From Brachybacterium sacelli (GTDB taxonomy: Bacteria; Actinomycetota; Actinomycetes; Actinomycetales; Dermabacteraceae): 64,000 nucleotides of DNA. Location: the NCBI RefSeq assembly GCF_017876545.1, contig NZ_JAGIOD010000001.1, positions 2,046,001 through 2,110,000 of the forward strand. The letters run 5' to 3'. Shown piece after piece: positions 53,502-61,627 of the stretch; position 1 is the first letter of the stretch; the number at the start of each line of letters is the position of its first letter. The notes under the pieces were generated by a model that saw nothing but the letters and a program-made list of their open reading frames with translations, was not told where the DNA came from and searched no databases. The position numbers and the translations under genes were made by a program.

Positions 53502-53749
53502 GCAAGAAGCCTATCGAAGTCCTCGCCTGCCAGACCGGTACAACTCTGCCCCACGCCGTCGAGAACTCGTCGTCGGCGACGATGCAGCACTGGAGGACGA
53601 ACCGTCCCGGGATTGATGCCGCCGCTGTTGGAGTCGAGGTGCATCAGCAACACCCCAAAGAAGGACGCGCCTCAGCTGACCGCACGAGGCCGCCAGCGGA
53701 CGTGTCCGGAAGATGGGTACCCCAGCGGTACAGTTGCGGCCGAGTGACG
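53502..53749. other. Intergenic stretch, nothing recognised
   Basis: No gene, repeat or strong hairpin is seen between the methyltransferase start and the promoter-like element. Confidence 0.4.
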
Positions 53750-53815
53750 TGCGGTTGCCAATAGGGTTCGAACGTGTACTTTTGCGACACATCTGTCGCA
53801 CGGGGTATACTGAAT
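53750..53815 (+). promoter_or_regulatory. Promoter-like element, copy B, of the DUF402 gene
   Basis: TTGCGA and TATAC(T) stand 18 bases apart. Between and overlapping them is a perfect dyad TGCGACA, CATC, TGTCGCA. The original downstream sequence (CTCAATGG.. then the DUF402 gene) now lies at 57935 after the IS110-IS3-IS110 unit. Copy A preserves the uninterrupted order TATACCTCAA, which supports this reconstruction. Confidence 0.6.
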
Positions 53816-54121
53816 CGCCTGTAAGTGTTCGTGGTGGCCGGCCCGGGGCTGGCTGGCAGGGTTGGTGCTGGTAGCCCGGCGCCCGTCGTGACTCCTGAAT
53901 CGGCTGACCCCTACGGGGTGTCATTCCCGGGATCTGTCCGGCGGGGGCCGGGTGCCGGCGCCAGCCCTGGCCCACCACGATGGCTTGATCAGAAGCATGT
54001 CCACCGCCGGAATCACGATCCCGGCGGCGTGGCTCATTACAGGCCCGCCTCGTAGTGACTCTCATCCTGGGCCGACGCCGGCAACGACGTCCCGTCCCAG
54101 CGATTCGAGAGGAACATCGTC
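53811..54121 (+). ncRNA. Left non-coding end of IS110, probable bridge RNA region (first copy)
   Basis: 311 bases precede the recombinase gene and are rich in imperfect dyads. IS110-group elements express a structured bridge RNA from this left end, which pairs with target and donor DNA. The position and length fit; loops were not mapped. Confidence 0.5.
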
Positions 54122-55204
54122 ATGAACAGTCTGCCTGCCACCGTAGGGGACTTCTACCGATATGTCGTCGGAGTCGACACCCACGCCGCAACCCACTCCT
54201 ACGCGATCATCAAGGCCCCGAACGGCGGTCTCATCGATCAGAACGTCTTCCCGACCAGCCCTGCAGGGCTGCGACGCGCACGAGACTGGATCTCACGCCG
54301 AACCGAAGGCGACCTCGACGATGTGCTGATCGCCGCGGAAGGAACTGGCTCCTACGGGGCAGTTCTCAGCGACGTGCTGCAACAAGCGGGGTACCGAGTC
54401 GTCGAGGCACCGACCCCGCGTCGTGCACGAGCCCGAAGCAAGACTGACGCCCTCGACGCGATGCTCGCCGCCCGATCGAGTCTCGTCATGCCGTTGACGA
54501 AGTTGCGAGATCGTCGCGCCGGTGAGCTGCAGTCGGCGCTTCAGGTGCTCACGGGTGCCCGCGACCAGCACAACGCCGACAGATTGCGGTGCATCAACGC
54601 GCTCACCGCCCTCGTTCGGACCCACGACCTCGGCATCGGCGCCCGCCGAGCCTTGACCGGAACGCAGATCGCGACGATCGTGAGCTGGCGTCGCCGCGAG
54701 GAAACACTCGGCGCAGCAACCGCCCGCGCTGAAGCGACACGCCTCGCGAAGCGGATCACGACGCTCGAGAACGACCTCGCCGAGAACCGTGAACAGATCA
54801 CTCGCATCGTGGAGACCACGGCTCCCGAGTTGCTGGACTTGCCAGGAGTCGGCGCGGTTACCGCAGCCGTGATCTTGACGGTCTGGTCGCACCCCGGGCG
54901 AATACGCAACGAGGCCGCATTCGCCATGATCGGAGGAATCTGTCCGATCCCGGCTTCCTCGGGCAACACCACGAGGCATCGCCTCAACCGCGGTGGGGAC
55001 CGACGGCTGAACCGCGCGCTGAACACCATCGTGCTCACCAGGATGCGCACCGACCCTGCCACCCGCGCCTACATCGAACGGCGCCAAAGCGAGGGCAAGA
55101 CATCCAGAGAGATCCGACGCTGCCTCAAGCGCTACATCAGCCGCCAGATCTTCCGATCGCTCGCAGTTGCCCACCCCGCCCCGGACGCCGCCGCCGCGGC
55201 TTGA
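54122..55204 (+). CDS. IS110-family transposase (bridge-RNA-guided recombinase type)
   Basis: This 360-residue protein has an N-terminal RuvC-like DEDD domain with Asp in VVGVDTHAATHSYA, Glu in IAAEGTGSYGA and two Asp in KTDALDAMLA. After a coiled-coil linker comes the C-terminal transposase_20 domain (DLPGVGAVTAAVILTVW and GGICPIPASSGNT) with the catalytic Ser region. GAGAGGAAC lies ahead of the ATG. The second copy on the other strand appears identical. Confidence 0.95.
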   Translation: MNSLPATVGDFYRYVVGVDTHAATHSYAIIKAPNGGLIDQNVFPTSPAGLRRARDWISRRTEGDLDDVLIAAEGTGSYGAVLSDVLQQAGYRVVEAPTPRRARARSKTDALDAMLAARSSLVMPLTKLRDRRAGELQSALQVLTGARDQHNADRLRCINALTALVRTHDLGIGARRALTGTQIATIVSWRRREETLGAATARAEATRLAKRITTLENDLAENREQITRIVETTAPELLDLPGVGAVTAAVILTVWSHPGRIRNEAAFAMIGGICPIPASSGNTTRHRLNRGGDRRLNRALNTIVLTRMRTDPATRAYIERRQSEGKTSREIRRCLKRYISRQIFRSLAVAHPAPDAAAAA

Positions 55205-55230
55205 CACAACATAGAAGCATCCCGGGTTTG

Positions 55231-56163
55231 TTAGAGGCTCGCAAGTGCCGCGTCGGCGGGTGCCGGTGCGGGGTGGTTGTGATGGTAGGTGTCCTCGAGC
55301 TCGACGGGCGGGATCATGCCGATCTCGCCGTGCAGACGCCGGTGGTTGAACCAGTCGATGTACTCTGCGGTCGCGATCTCGAGGTCGTCGATGTTCTTCC
55401 AGGGCCCGCGGTTGCGGACCAGTTCGGCCTTGAACAGCGAGTTGAAGGCCTCGGCCAGGGCGTTGTCATACGAGTCGCCGGTGGAACCGACCGAGGCGAC
55501 CGCGCCGGCCTCGGCAAGTCGCTCGGTGTAGCGGATGGCGACGTATTGAACGCCCTTATCGCTGTGATGCGTGAGCCCGGTGACGGCCTGGCCTGCGTGA
55601 TCGCGGGTCCAGATGCCCATCTCCAACGCGTTCAGCGCAAGATCTGTCCGCAGCGATTTCGACAGCTGCCAGCCGACCACGCGGCGGGAGAACACGTCGA
55701 TGATGAACGCCGCATACACCCAGCCGGCGAAGGTTCGGCAGTAGGTGATGTCCGCGACCCACAACTGGTTCGGAGCGGTTGCCGTGAAGTCCCGTTCGAC
55801 CAGGTCAGGACGACAATCCGGACCGCGACCGGGGATCGTGGTGCGCGGGCCTTTGGACCGGCTGATCCCACGTAGCCCTGCGACGCGCATGAGTCGCTCG
55901 ACCGTGCAGCGCGCCACCGAGATGCCCTCCCGCCGCAACTGCGCATGGACCTTCTTTGCCCCGTAGACGCTGAAGTTCGCGGAGTGGACCCGGCCGATAT
56001 CGACCAGTAGCTCCTCGTCGCGCAGTGCTCGCTTCGAGGGCGGGCGGGCCTTGCTCGCGTAGTACGTGCTCGGCGCGATCTGCGTACCCGCTGCGGTCAG
56101 CGTCCGACAGATCGGCTCGACGCCGAACTCATGCTTGTGCTGGTCTATGTACTCCACGATCAA
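55231..56163 (-). CDS. IS3-family transposase OrfB (second type)
   Basis: This 310-residue DDE integrase has Asp in LWVADITYC, Asp in HHSDKGVQYVAI and Glu in YDNALAEAFNSLFKAELV, with the C-terminal YIDWFNHRRLHGEIG. It overlaps OrfA by four bases. It is a different subgroup from the IS3 at 45160. Confidence 0.93.
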   Translation of the reverse strand: MIVEYIDQHKHEFGVEPICRTLTAAGTQIAPSTYYASKARPPSKRALRDEELLVDIGRVHSANFSVYGAKKVHAQLRREGISVARCTVERLMRVAGLRGISRSKGPRTTIPGRGPDCRPDLVERDFTATAPNQLWVADITYCRTFAGWVYAAFIIDVFSRRVVGWQLSKSLRTDLALNALEMGIWTRDHAGQAVTGLTHHSDKGVQYVAIRYTERLAEAGAVASVGSTGDSYDNALAEAFNSLFKAELVRNRGPWKNIDDLEIATAEYIDWFNHRRLHGEIGMIPPVELEDTYHHNHPAPAPADAALASL

Positions 56164-56486
56164 CGCTGTGGGCGGTCGAGCTCCGCCGCGAAAAAAGCCG
56201 AGGCCGACCTCAGGATCGAGTTCGCCCGGCGCAGCTCACGCACTTCCTTCTCCAGTTCGATCAAGCGCTGGGACTCGCTAGTCGTGGTTCCGGGACGGTA
56301 TCCCTCGTCGACCTCGGCCTGCACGACCCAGTTCCTCAGAGTCTCGGGATTGATCCCGAGCTGCTCGCCCACACGACGGAACGTGCCCGACCTCGTCGAT
56401 GGATCCCGTCGCGCCTGAACAGCCATCCTCGTGGCTCTTTCCCGAAGCTCGTCCGGGTACTTCCTCGGTGCTGCCATGTTCCTCAT
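56160..56486 (-). CDS. IS3-family transposase OrfA (second type)
   Basis: This 108-residue protein has start MRNMAAPRKYPDELRERATR and an HTH (RRVGEQLGINPETLRNWV). A helix with leucine-zipper character follows (RLIELEKEVRELRRANSIL). Confidence 0.93.
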   Translation of the reverse strand: MRNMAAPRKYPDELRERATRMAVQARRDPSTRSGTFRRVGEQLGINPETLRNWVVQAEVDEGYRPGTTTSESQRLIELEKEVRELRRANSILRSASAFFAAELDRPQR

Positions 56487-56537
56487 CCTCCCGTGGATTC
56501 AGAGCCTCCACCAGACCCGGGATGCTTCTATGTTGTG

Positions 56538-57620
56538 TCAAGCCGCGGCGGCGGCGTCCGGGGCGGGGTGGGCAACTGCGAGCGATCGGAAGATCTGGCG
56601 GCTGATGTAGCGCTTGAGGCAGCGTCGGATCTCTCTGGATGTCTTGCCCTCGCTTTGGCGCCGTTCGATGTAGGCGCGGGTGGCAGGGTCGGTGCGCATC
56701 CTGGTGAGCACGATGGTGTTCAGCGCGCGGTTCAGCCGTCGGTCCCCACCGCGGTTGAGGCGATGCCTCGTGGTGTTGCCCGAGGAAGCCGGGATCGGAC
56801 AGATTCCTCCGATCATGGCGAATGCGGCCTCGTTGCGTATTCGCCCGGGGTGCGACCAGACCGTCAAGATCACGGCTGCGGTAACCGCGCCGACTCCTGG
56901 CAAGTCCAGCAACTCGGGAGCCGTGGTCTCCACGATGCGAGTGATCTGTTCACGGTTCTCGGCGAGGTCGTTCTCGAGCGTCGTGATCCGCTTCGCGAGG
57001 CGTGTCGCTTCAGCGCGGGCGGTTGCTGCGCCGAGTGTTTCCTCGCGGCGACGCCAGCTCACGATCGTCGCGATCTGCGTTCCGGTCAAGGCTCGGCGGG
57101 CGCCGATGCCGAGGTCGTGGGTCCGAACGAGGGCGGTGAGCGCGTTGATGCACCGCAATCTGTCGGCGTTGTGCTGGTCGCGGGCACCCGTGAGCACCTG
57201 AAGCGCCGACTGCAGCTCACCGGCGCGACGATCTCGCAACTTCGTCAACGGCATGACGAGACTCGATCGGGCGGCGAGCATCGCGTCGAGGGCGTCAGTC
57301 TTGCTTCGGGCTCGTGCACGACGCGGGGTCGGTGCCTCGACGACTCGGTACCCCGCTTGTTGCAGCACGTCGCTGAGAACTGCCCCGTAGGAGCCAGTTC
57401 CTTCCGCGGCGATCAGCACATCGTCGAGGTCGCCTTCGGTTCGGCGTGAGATCCAGTCTCGTGCGCGTCGCAGCCCTGCAGGGCTGGTCGGGAAGACGTT
57501 CTGATCGATGAGACCGCCGTTCGGGGCCTTGATGATCGCGTAGGAGTGGGTTGCGGCGTGGGTGTCGACTCCGACGACATATCGGTAGAAGTCCCCTACG
57601 GTGGCAGGCAGACTGTTCAT
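56538..57620 (-). CDS. IS110-family transposase, inverted second copy
   Basis: This 360-residue frame encodes the same protein as the gene at 54122 with all DEDD residues. Identity of both copies suggests recent duplication or gene conversion between the arms. Confidence 0.95.
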   Translation of the reverse strand: MNSLPATVGDFYRYVVGVDTHAATHSYAIIKAPNGGLIDQNVFPTSPAGLRRARDWISRRTEGDLDDVLIAAEGTGSYGAVLSDVLQQAGYRVVEAPTPRRARARSKTDALDAMLAARSSLVMPLTKLRDRRAGELQSALQVLTGARDQHNADRLRCINALTALVRTHDLGIGARRALTGTQIATIVSWRRREETLGAATARAEATRLAKRITTLENDLAENREQITRIVETTAPELLDLPGVGAVTAAVILTVWSHPGRIRNEAAFAMIGGICPIPASSGNTTRHRLNRGGDRRLNRALNTIVLTRMRTDPATRAYIERRQSEGKTSREIRRCLKRYISRQIFRSLAVAHPAPDAAAAA

Positions 57621-57931
57621 GACGATGTTCCTCTCGAATCGCTGGGACGGGACGTCGTTGCCGGCGTCGGCCCAGGATGAGAGTCACTACGAGGCGGGCC
57701 TGTAATGAGCCACGCCGCCGGGATCGTGATTCCGGCGGTGGACATGCTTCTGATCAAGCCATCGTGGTGGGCCAGGGCTGGCGCCGGCACCCGGCCCCCG
57801 CCGGACAGATCCCGGGAATGACACCCCGTAGGGGTCAGCCGATTCAGGAGTCACGACGGGCGCCGGGCTACCAGCACCAACCCTGCCAGCCAGCCCCGGG
57901 CCGGCCACCACGAACACTTACAGGCGATTCA
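57621..57931 (-). ncRNA. Left non-coding end of IS110, probable bridge RNA region (second copy)
   Basis: Mirror image of the 311-base region upstream of the first transposase. If the bridge RNA is made, both copies would produce the same guide. Confidence 0.5.
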
Positions 57932-58007
57932 TACCTCAATGGCGCAGCAGATCCATCTAGCACTCGAGCGCCGGCGACAGACAAGGTTGGGACGGTAGAT
58001 TGCTTGG

Positions 58008-58724
58008 ATGACACACAACGGAGTAGGTCGAAACGGAGCGCCGGAGTCTCTACGGGTCGGCCACGACGATCTCGAGCCCGGGCCCCATCCGGTCGGGAGC
58101 GAGGTGACGATCCGCAGTGTGGAAGGTGTCCCCGGGCGACGCGCGGTGGGGTTCGCCGTTGCCGGGGTCGTCCTGCACGACGATGATGAAATGACGGTGG
58201 TCGCGTCGATCTCAGGCTCGGACAAAGCTGAGAGAGCTGGGGAGCGCGCGGGGCCGCGAGGTCGCAACATCATCGATTCGCTCTGGAATGGTTCCTACAC
58301 CCTCGGGGTCTGGGACGGCGAGTCCGTGGTCAGGATTCATCAACGCGGACAGTGCTGGTCGATCTGGCGGTTCCATGACGGCCATGACTGGAGTCGAGCC
58401 TGGTACGGAAATCTGGAGGCGCCATGGAGGCGAACTGAGATGGGCTACGACACCCAGGACTGGACGCTCGACGTCGTTGCTGACGGCATGCCCGGAACCG
58501 ACGACTGGGAAGTGAAGCTCAAGGATGAGGACGAGCTTGATTGGTTCGTCGACCAGGGGGTCTACACCATTGAGCAAGCCGAGAGCATTCGCGAGGTCGG
58601 GCAAACTTTGTCGGAGGCAATGAGCTCGGCCGGACTCGACGAAGAGAGGAAATGGAGCACCTGGGCTCCCCCACGCGATGCGCAACCCTCCTCACTGGCG
58701 GATGGCTGGCGACACCTGACTTAG
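58008..58724 (+). CDS. DUF402 domain-containing protein (FomD-like)
   Basis: The C-terminal two-thirds of this 238-residue protein match DUF402: IHQRGQCWSIWRFHDG, WYGNLEAPWRRTEMGYDTQD, LDVVADG and KLKDEDELDWFVDQGVYTIE. Members hydrolyse nucleoside di- or triphosphates or, in FomD, cytidylyl intermediates. The N-terminal ~70 residues add an extra basic segment. Its presumed promoter is now separated from it by the 4.1-kb IS unit; sequence just upstream of the ATG has no strong ribosome-binding site. Confidence 0.82.
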   Translation: MTHNGVGRNGAPESLRVGHDDLEPGPHPVGSEVTIRSVEGVPGRRAVGFAVAGVVLHDDDEMTVVASISGSDKAERAGERAGPRGRNIIDSLWNGSYTLGVWDGESVVRIHQRGQCWSIWRFHDGHDWSRAWYGNLEAPWRRTEMGYDTQDWTLDVVADGMPGTDDWEVKLKDEDELDWFVDQGVYTIEQAESIREVGQTLSEAMSSAGLDEERKWSTWAPPRDAQPSSLADGWRHLT

Positions 58725-59151
58725 CAGCACCTCGACAGGAACATCAACTGCACAAATAGGCGTGGGCGACGAGTACGAGCACTCTCTCCTGAAGAGGCTG
58801 TTGCGAACCTTCTCGCGCGACTTGCTGGAGGACGGGCTCAGGGGATCTGGCAGTGGCTGAGGCCGCAGGCGCCTCCTGCTACCGACCGTTCATGACGCAC
58901 TCGCTCATGCGAGGTACAGGTGCCCTGTGGTGATAGCTCACTGTTCAGTGCGTGATGATTGTCAGACCTTCATCGATTGATGGCTCCTCGAGCAGCTCGG
59001 CCAGATGTTCATTGCCGGCTCGGTCCACCGGATGGGAGAATGCCGACTCCGACTCCATGCGGATCTCGGCCCGTCGGGAGGATTCGTCGATGGATGTGGT
59101 CAGGTGATGTAGGAAGACGTCAGCTCCGATGCGGCGCGCGGGGCCTGTCAA
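58725..59151. other. Mostly empty stretch; possible short gene remnant
   Basis: A 68-codon minus-strand frame (58945-59151, ending EEPSIDEGLTIITH) runs up to the IS256-like end and might be the tail of a truncated gene. No family is recognised. The rest shows no feature. Confidence 0.35.
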
Positions 59152-59775
59152 TTTGTTTGTGTAAGCGGGGTGGTCACAGGTAGGGGTTGATTCGGTCGGG
59201 GTAGGCCGCGGCGAGTTGGGCGAGGGCTTGATTCCAGTTCGTGACGATCTGGCCCTCGACGAGTCGGCCCTGGGCTTTGCGCTGGCCGGCGGGCTTGCCG
59301 TGGTCCCGAGCGCGTTCGGCAGCGCGTTTGTCTTCGATGTTGCAGATCGCTAGCCAGAGCAGCTTCACCGCCGCGTCCGTGGAGGGGAAGTGGCCGCGGT
59401 TCTTGGTCACCTTCCGTAGTTGGAAGTTCAGCGACTCGATGCTGTTGGTCGTGTAGATGACCTTGCGGAGCATCGGCGGGAACTGCAGGAACGGAATGAA
59501 CCGCTCCCACGAGTTTGCCCAGGTCGCAGCGGTTGAGGGGTACTTCTGTCCGAGGTTGGAGGCTTCGAACTCGGCCAGCGCCTGCCGGGCGACGTCCTCG
59601 CTGGGCGCGGTGTAGATCGGCTTGAGCGCAGCGGCGACTTTCTTGCGGTCCTGGTAGGCGACGAACCGCATCGAGGCTCGGATCAGGTGGACCACGCAGG
59701 TTTGGACCATCGAGTCCGGCCAGGTCGCCTCGATCGCCTCGGGGAGGCCTTTCAGCCCGTCGCAGCACACGATCA
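59152..59775 (-). mobile_element. IS256-family element, 5'-truncated
   Basis: The 3' end with its probable terminal repeat (around GTCAATTTGTTTGTG) is present, but the other end is cut off exactly at the sialidase junction. Only the C-terminal half of the transposase remains. Confidence 0.8.
59174..59775 (-). pseudogene. IS256-family (Mutator-like) transposase, C-terminal part
   Basis: The ~200 residues start at ALIVCCDGLKGLPEAIEATWP, which holds the second catalytic Asp. They continue through VQTCVVHLIRAS, YTTNSIESLNFQLRKVTKNRG (catalytic Glu region) and W-x-x-x-L-N-Q-A-like ending. The N-terminal ~200 residues with the first Asp are missing, so it is inactive. It would read on from the sialidase strand but in another frame. 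Confidence 0.9.
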
Positions 59776-60819
59776 GCGCTCGATCGTGCCGTTCACACGC
59801 TCGTCGGGCGGGTTGTCCGCGTGCGACAACAGCAGCCACCCTGCCGTGTCCGAACCCTGCGGGGCGTCCGGGTACGCGCGGGTGATGTGCGCGTTGTTAC
59901 CCGGGTCCTGGAGCGACGGGTCACGATGCAGGCCCTCCCAGGTCTTGCCGCCGTCGTCGCTGAGCGCCACCCAGCGGTGTCCGGTGCGCACGTGCTCGCG
60001 GGAGTTCATCATGAGCGTCCCGTCGGAGAGCTCGACGACCTTGTTCTCGTCCATCTCGGTGCCGACGGGGGTGCCCATGGTCCAGGTCGCGCCGTGGTCG
60101 TCGGAGTAGACGGAGTACGCCTGGACGATCTCGTCGGCCCCGGTGCCGCGGAAGAACCCGGCGTACTGCTGGACCAGGCGACCGGCATGCTTCCCGAAGC
60201 GCAGTTGGATACCGGCACCGGAGGTGGCGAAGGTCGCCCGGCAGTCCGCGGGCTTGACGACCTCTGTGAGACAGCGGTGCTCCCAGGTCTCGCCGCTGTC
60301 GTGGCTGACCGAGAGCGCGGCGCTGAGCACCTGGCGGTCCTCGTCGTCGTTGCCGTAGGCGGAGTTCCACACGCCGGTGTCCTTGGAGAACACGTGGAAG
60401 TTGTAGATGATCCCGGCCTCGGTGTCCACGACGTAGGAGGGGTCGGAGTAGCCGAGCTTCTCCGCGGGGACGTCGGATTCGTTGCCCTGGTGGACGACGG
60501 TGGGCTCGTCCCAGGTGCGCCCGCCGTCCCGGGAGCGGCGCTGCCAGATGGAGTTCGGGGCGGGCGCATCCCCGTGGACGGGACGCTTGTCGTACCCGAC
60601 GAGCAGATCGCCGTTGGGGACCACGGCGAGGGCGGGGATGCGGAAGTTGGCCACGCCGTAGTCGCCGGGGGCGGCGAGGACCTGCTCCTCGTAGACGCCG
60701 TGGCGGCGGCCGTTCTGCTTCGGCGGGGGCAGGGCACCGGCGGTGGCGGTGCCGGCGCCGAGTGCGGTCATGGCAGCGGCCGTGCCGAGCAGGCCGCGTC
60801 GGGTCAGGGGGTTCTCCAT
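59776..60819 (-). pseudogene. N-terminal part of exo-alpha-sialidase, split by the island
   Basis: The 348 codons begin with a twin-arginine signal (LTRRGLLGTAAAMTALGAG) and encode most of a GH33 six-bladed propeller. The FRIPALAV start (Arg of the arginine triad) and Asp-boxes SRDGGRTW, SHDSGETW, SDDHGATW and SDDGGKTW are present. Arg in CRATFATSG and the catalytic Tyr/Glu regions follow. AAGGAG precedes the ATG. After NGTIER a TGA from the island ends it. The last blade and Asp-box lie at 37711-37885. As split, the enzyme is probably non-functional. Confidence 0.9.
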
Positions 60820-60848
60820 CGAATGCTCCTTCGTCGATCCTTCGGGTC

Positions 60849-61532
60849 TCAGGCTCGGGTGATGGCGTCGTGGAACCAGGTGGTGAGGGTGGTGGGGTGG
60901 GTGATGGCGGTGCCGACGGTGATGGCGAATGCTCCGGCTTCGCGGCAGGCGGCGGCCTGGGTGGGGGTGTGGATGCGGCCTTCGGCGATCAGGGCGGAGG
61001 TTTCTGGGAGGTGTTCGGCGAGGGCGGTGAGGAGTTCGAGGTCGGGTCCGGTGGTCTTGGGGCGGGTGGTGGTGTATCCGGCGAGGGTGGTGCCGATGAG
61101 TTCGATGCCGGCGTTGGCTGCGGCGAGGGCGGAGTCGAGGGAGTCGCAGTCGGCCATGAGGGGGCCGTCGAAGTGTTCGCGGAGGGCGTGGACGGTTTCG
61201 GTGAGGGTGCGGCCGTCGGGGCGGGGACGGGTGGTGCCGTCGAGGGCGAGGATGTCGGAGCCGGCGTCGAGGACGGCGAGGCAGTGTTCGAGGGTGGGGG
61301 TGATGAACACTTCGTCGGTGCCGTCTTTCCAGATGCCGATGACGGGGACGTCGACGGCGTTCTTGACGGCGTGGATGTCTTCGAGGCCTTGGGCGCGGAT
61401 GGCGGTGGCGCCGCCGGTCTGGGCGGCGGTGGCGATCTGGGCCGTGGTGGCCGGGTCGCGCAGGGGTTCGCCGGGGTAGGCCTGGCAGGAGACGATCAGC
61501 GTGCCCTCGAGCGGGGCGATCAGAGGATGCAT
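60849..61532 (-). CDS. nanE: N-acetylmannosamine-6-phosphate 2-epimerase
   Basis: This 227-residue TIM-barrel enzyme converts ManNAc-6-P to GlcNAc-6-P in sialic-acid breakdown. Family patterns: GTLIVSCQAYPGEPL, GATAIRAQGLEDI, VPVIGIWKDGTDEVFITPT, LALDGTTRPRPDG, LMADCDSLDSALAA, IGTTLAGYT and IAEGRIHTP, with the closing AFAITVGTAITHP. It lies between the kinase and the sialidase on the same strand. Confidence 0.94.
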   Translation of the reverse strand: MHPLIAPLEGTLIVSCQAYPGEPLRDPATTAQIATAAQTGGATAIRAQGLEDIHAVKNAVDVPVIGIWKDGTDEVFITPTLEHCLAVLDAGSDILALDGTTRPRPDGRTLTETVHALREHFDGPLMADCDSLDSALAAANAGIELIGTTLAGYTTTRPKTTGPDLELLTALAEHLPETSALIAEGRIHTPTQAAACREAGAFAITVGTAITHPTTLTTWFHDAITRA

Positions 61533-61550
61533 GGGGGACCTTTCGCGACG

Positions 61551-61607
61551 ACGAAGGACGACGAAGGACGACGAAGGACGACGAAGGACGACGAGGACGA
61601 GGACGAG
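61551..61607. repeat. 10-base tandem repeat between nanK and nanE
   Basis: ACGAAGGACG occurs four times in tandem, followed by degenerate units (ACGAGGACGAGG). It lies in the 95-base spacer just upstream of nanE and may vary in length. Confidence 0.85.
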
Positions 61608-61627
61608 CGGACGGTCGGACGGGCGGG

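Larger units (their letters stand above)
55229..56513 (-). mobile_element. IS3-family element inside the IS110 pair
   Basis: The ends TGTTAGAGGCTC and TGGTGGAGGCTC are imperfect inverted repeats. It abuts the right end (..CATCCCGGG) of an IS110 copy on each side. The OrfA/OrfB arrangement is complete and the element is distinct in sequence from the IS3 at 45160. Confidence 0.85.
53811..57931. mobile_element. Composite unit: inverted IS110 copies around an IS3
   Basis: Two 1417-base IS110-type copies, identical as far as I can read, lie head-out in opposite orientation around a complete IS3. The outer ends are TGAATCG and CGATTCA. The trinucleotide TAC is present on both outer sides, and removing the unit restores a sequence like copy A of the promoter element. 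IS110 elements do not normally duplicate their target, so how the unit arose is unclear. Confidence 0.85.
37886..59775. mobile_element. 21.9 kb genomic island inserted in a sialidase gene
   Basis: The two halves of one sialidase gene border this segment. The tetranucleotide GCGC is present at both edges (ending at 37885 and starting at 59776). The left edge lies in the first codons of lsr2, the right edge inside an IS256-type transposase gene. Inside are a tyrosine recombinase, a dif-like site, a toxin-antitoxin pair, five transposase units and cargo genes. Much of it has visibly lower G+C than the flanks. The insertion mechanism is not clear, because both edges cut into genes. Confidence 0.85.

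Noticed and set aside
53765..53785. SOS (LexA) box in promoter-like element B
   Set aside because: Only a half site TCGAAC is present; the second half GTTCGA is missing and copy A does not preserve it.
59174..59839. Complete transposase reading through to 59839
   Set aside because: Residues beyond 59775 come from the sialidase gene read in another frame; transposase homology starts at the junction.
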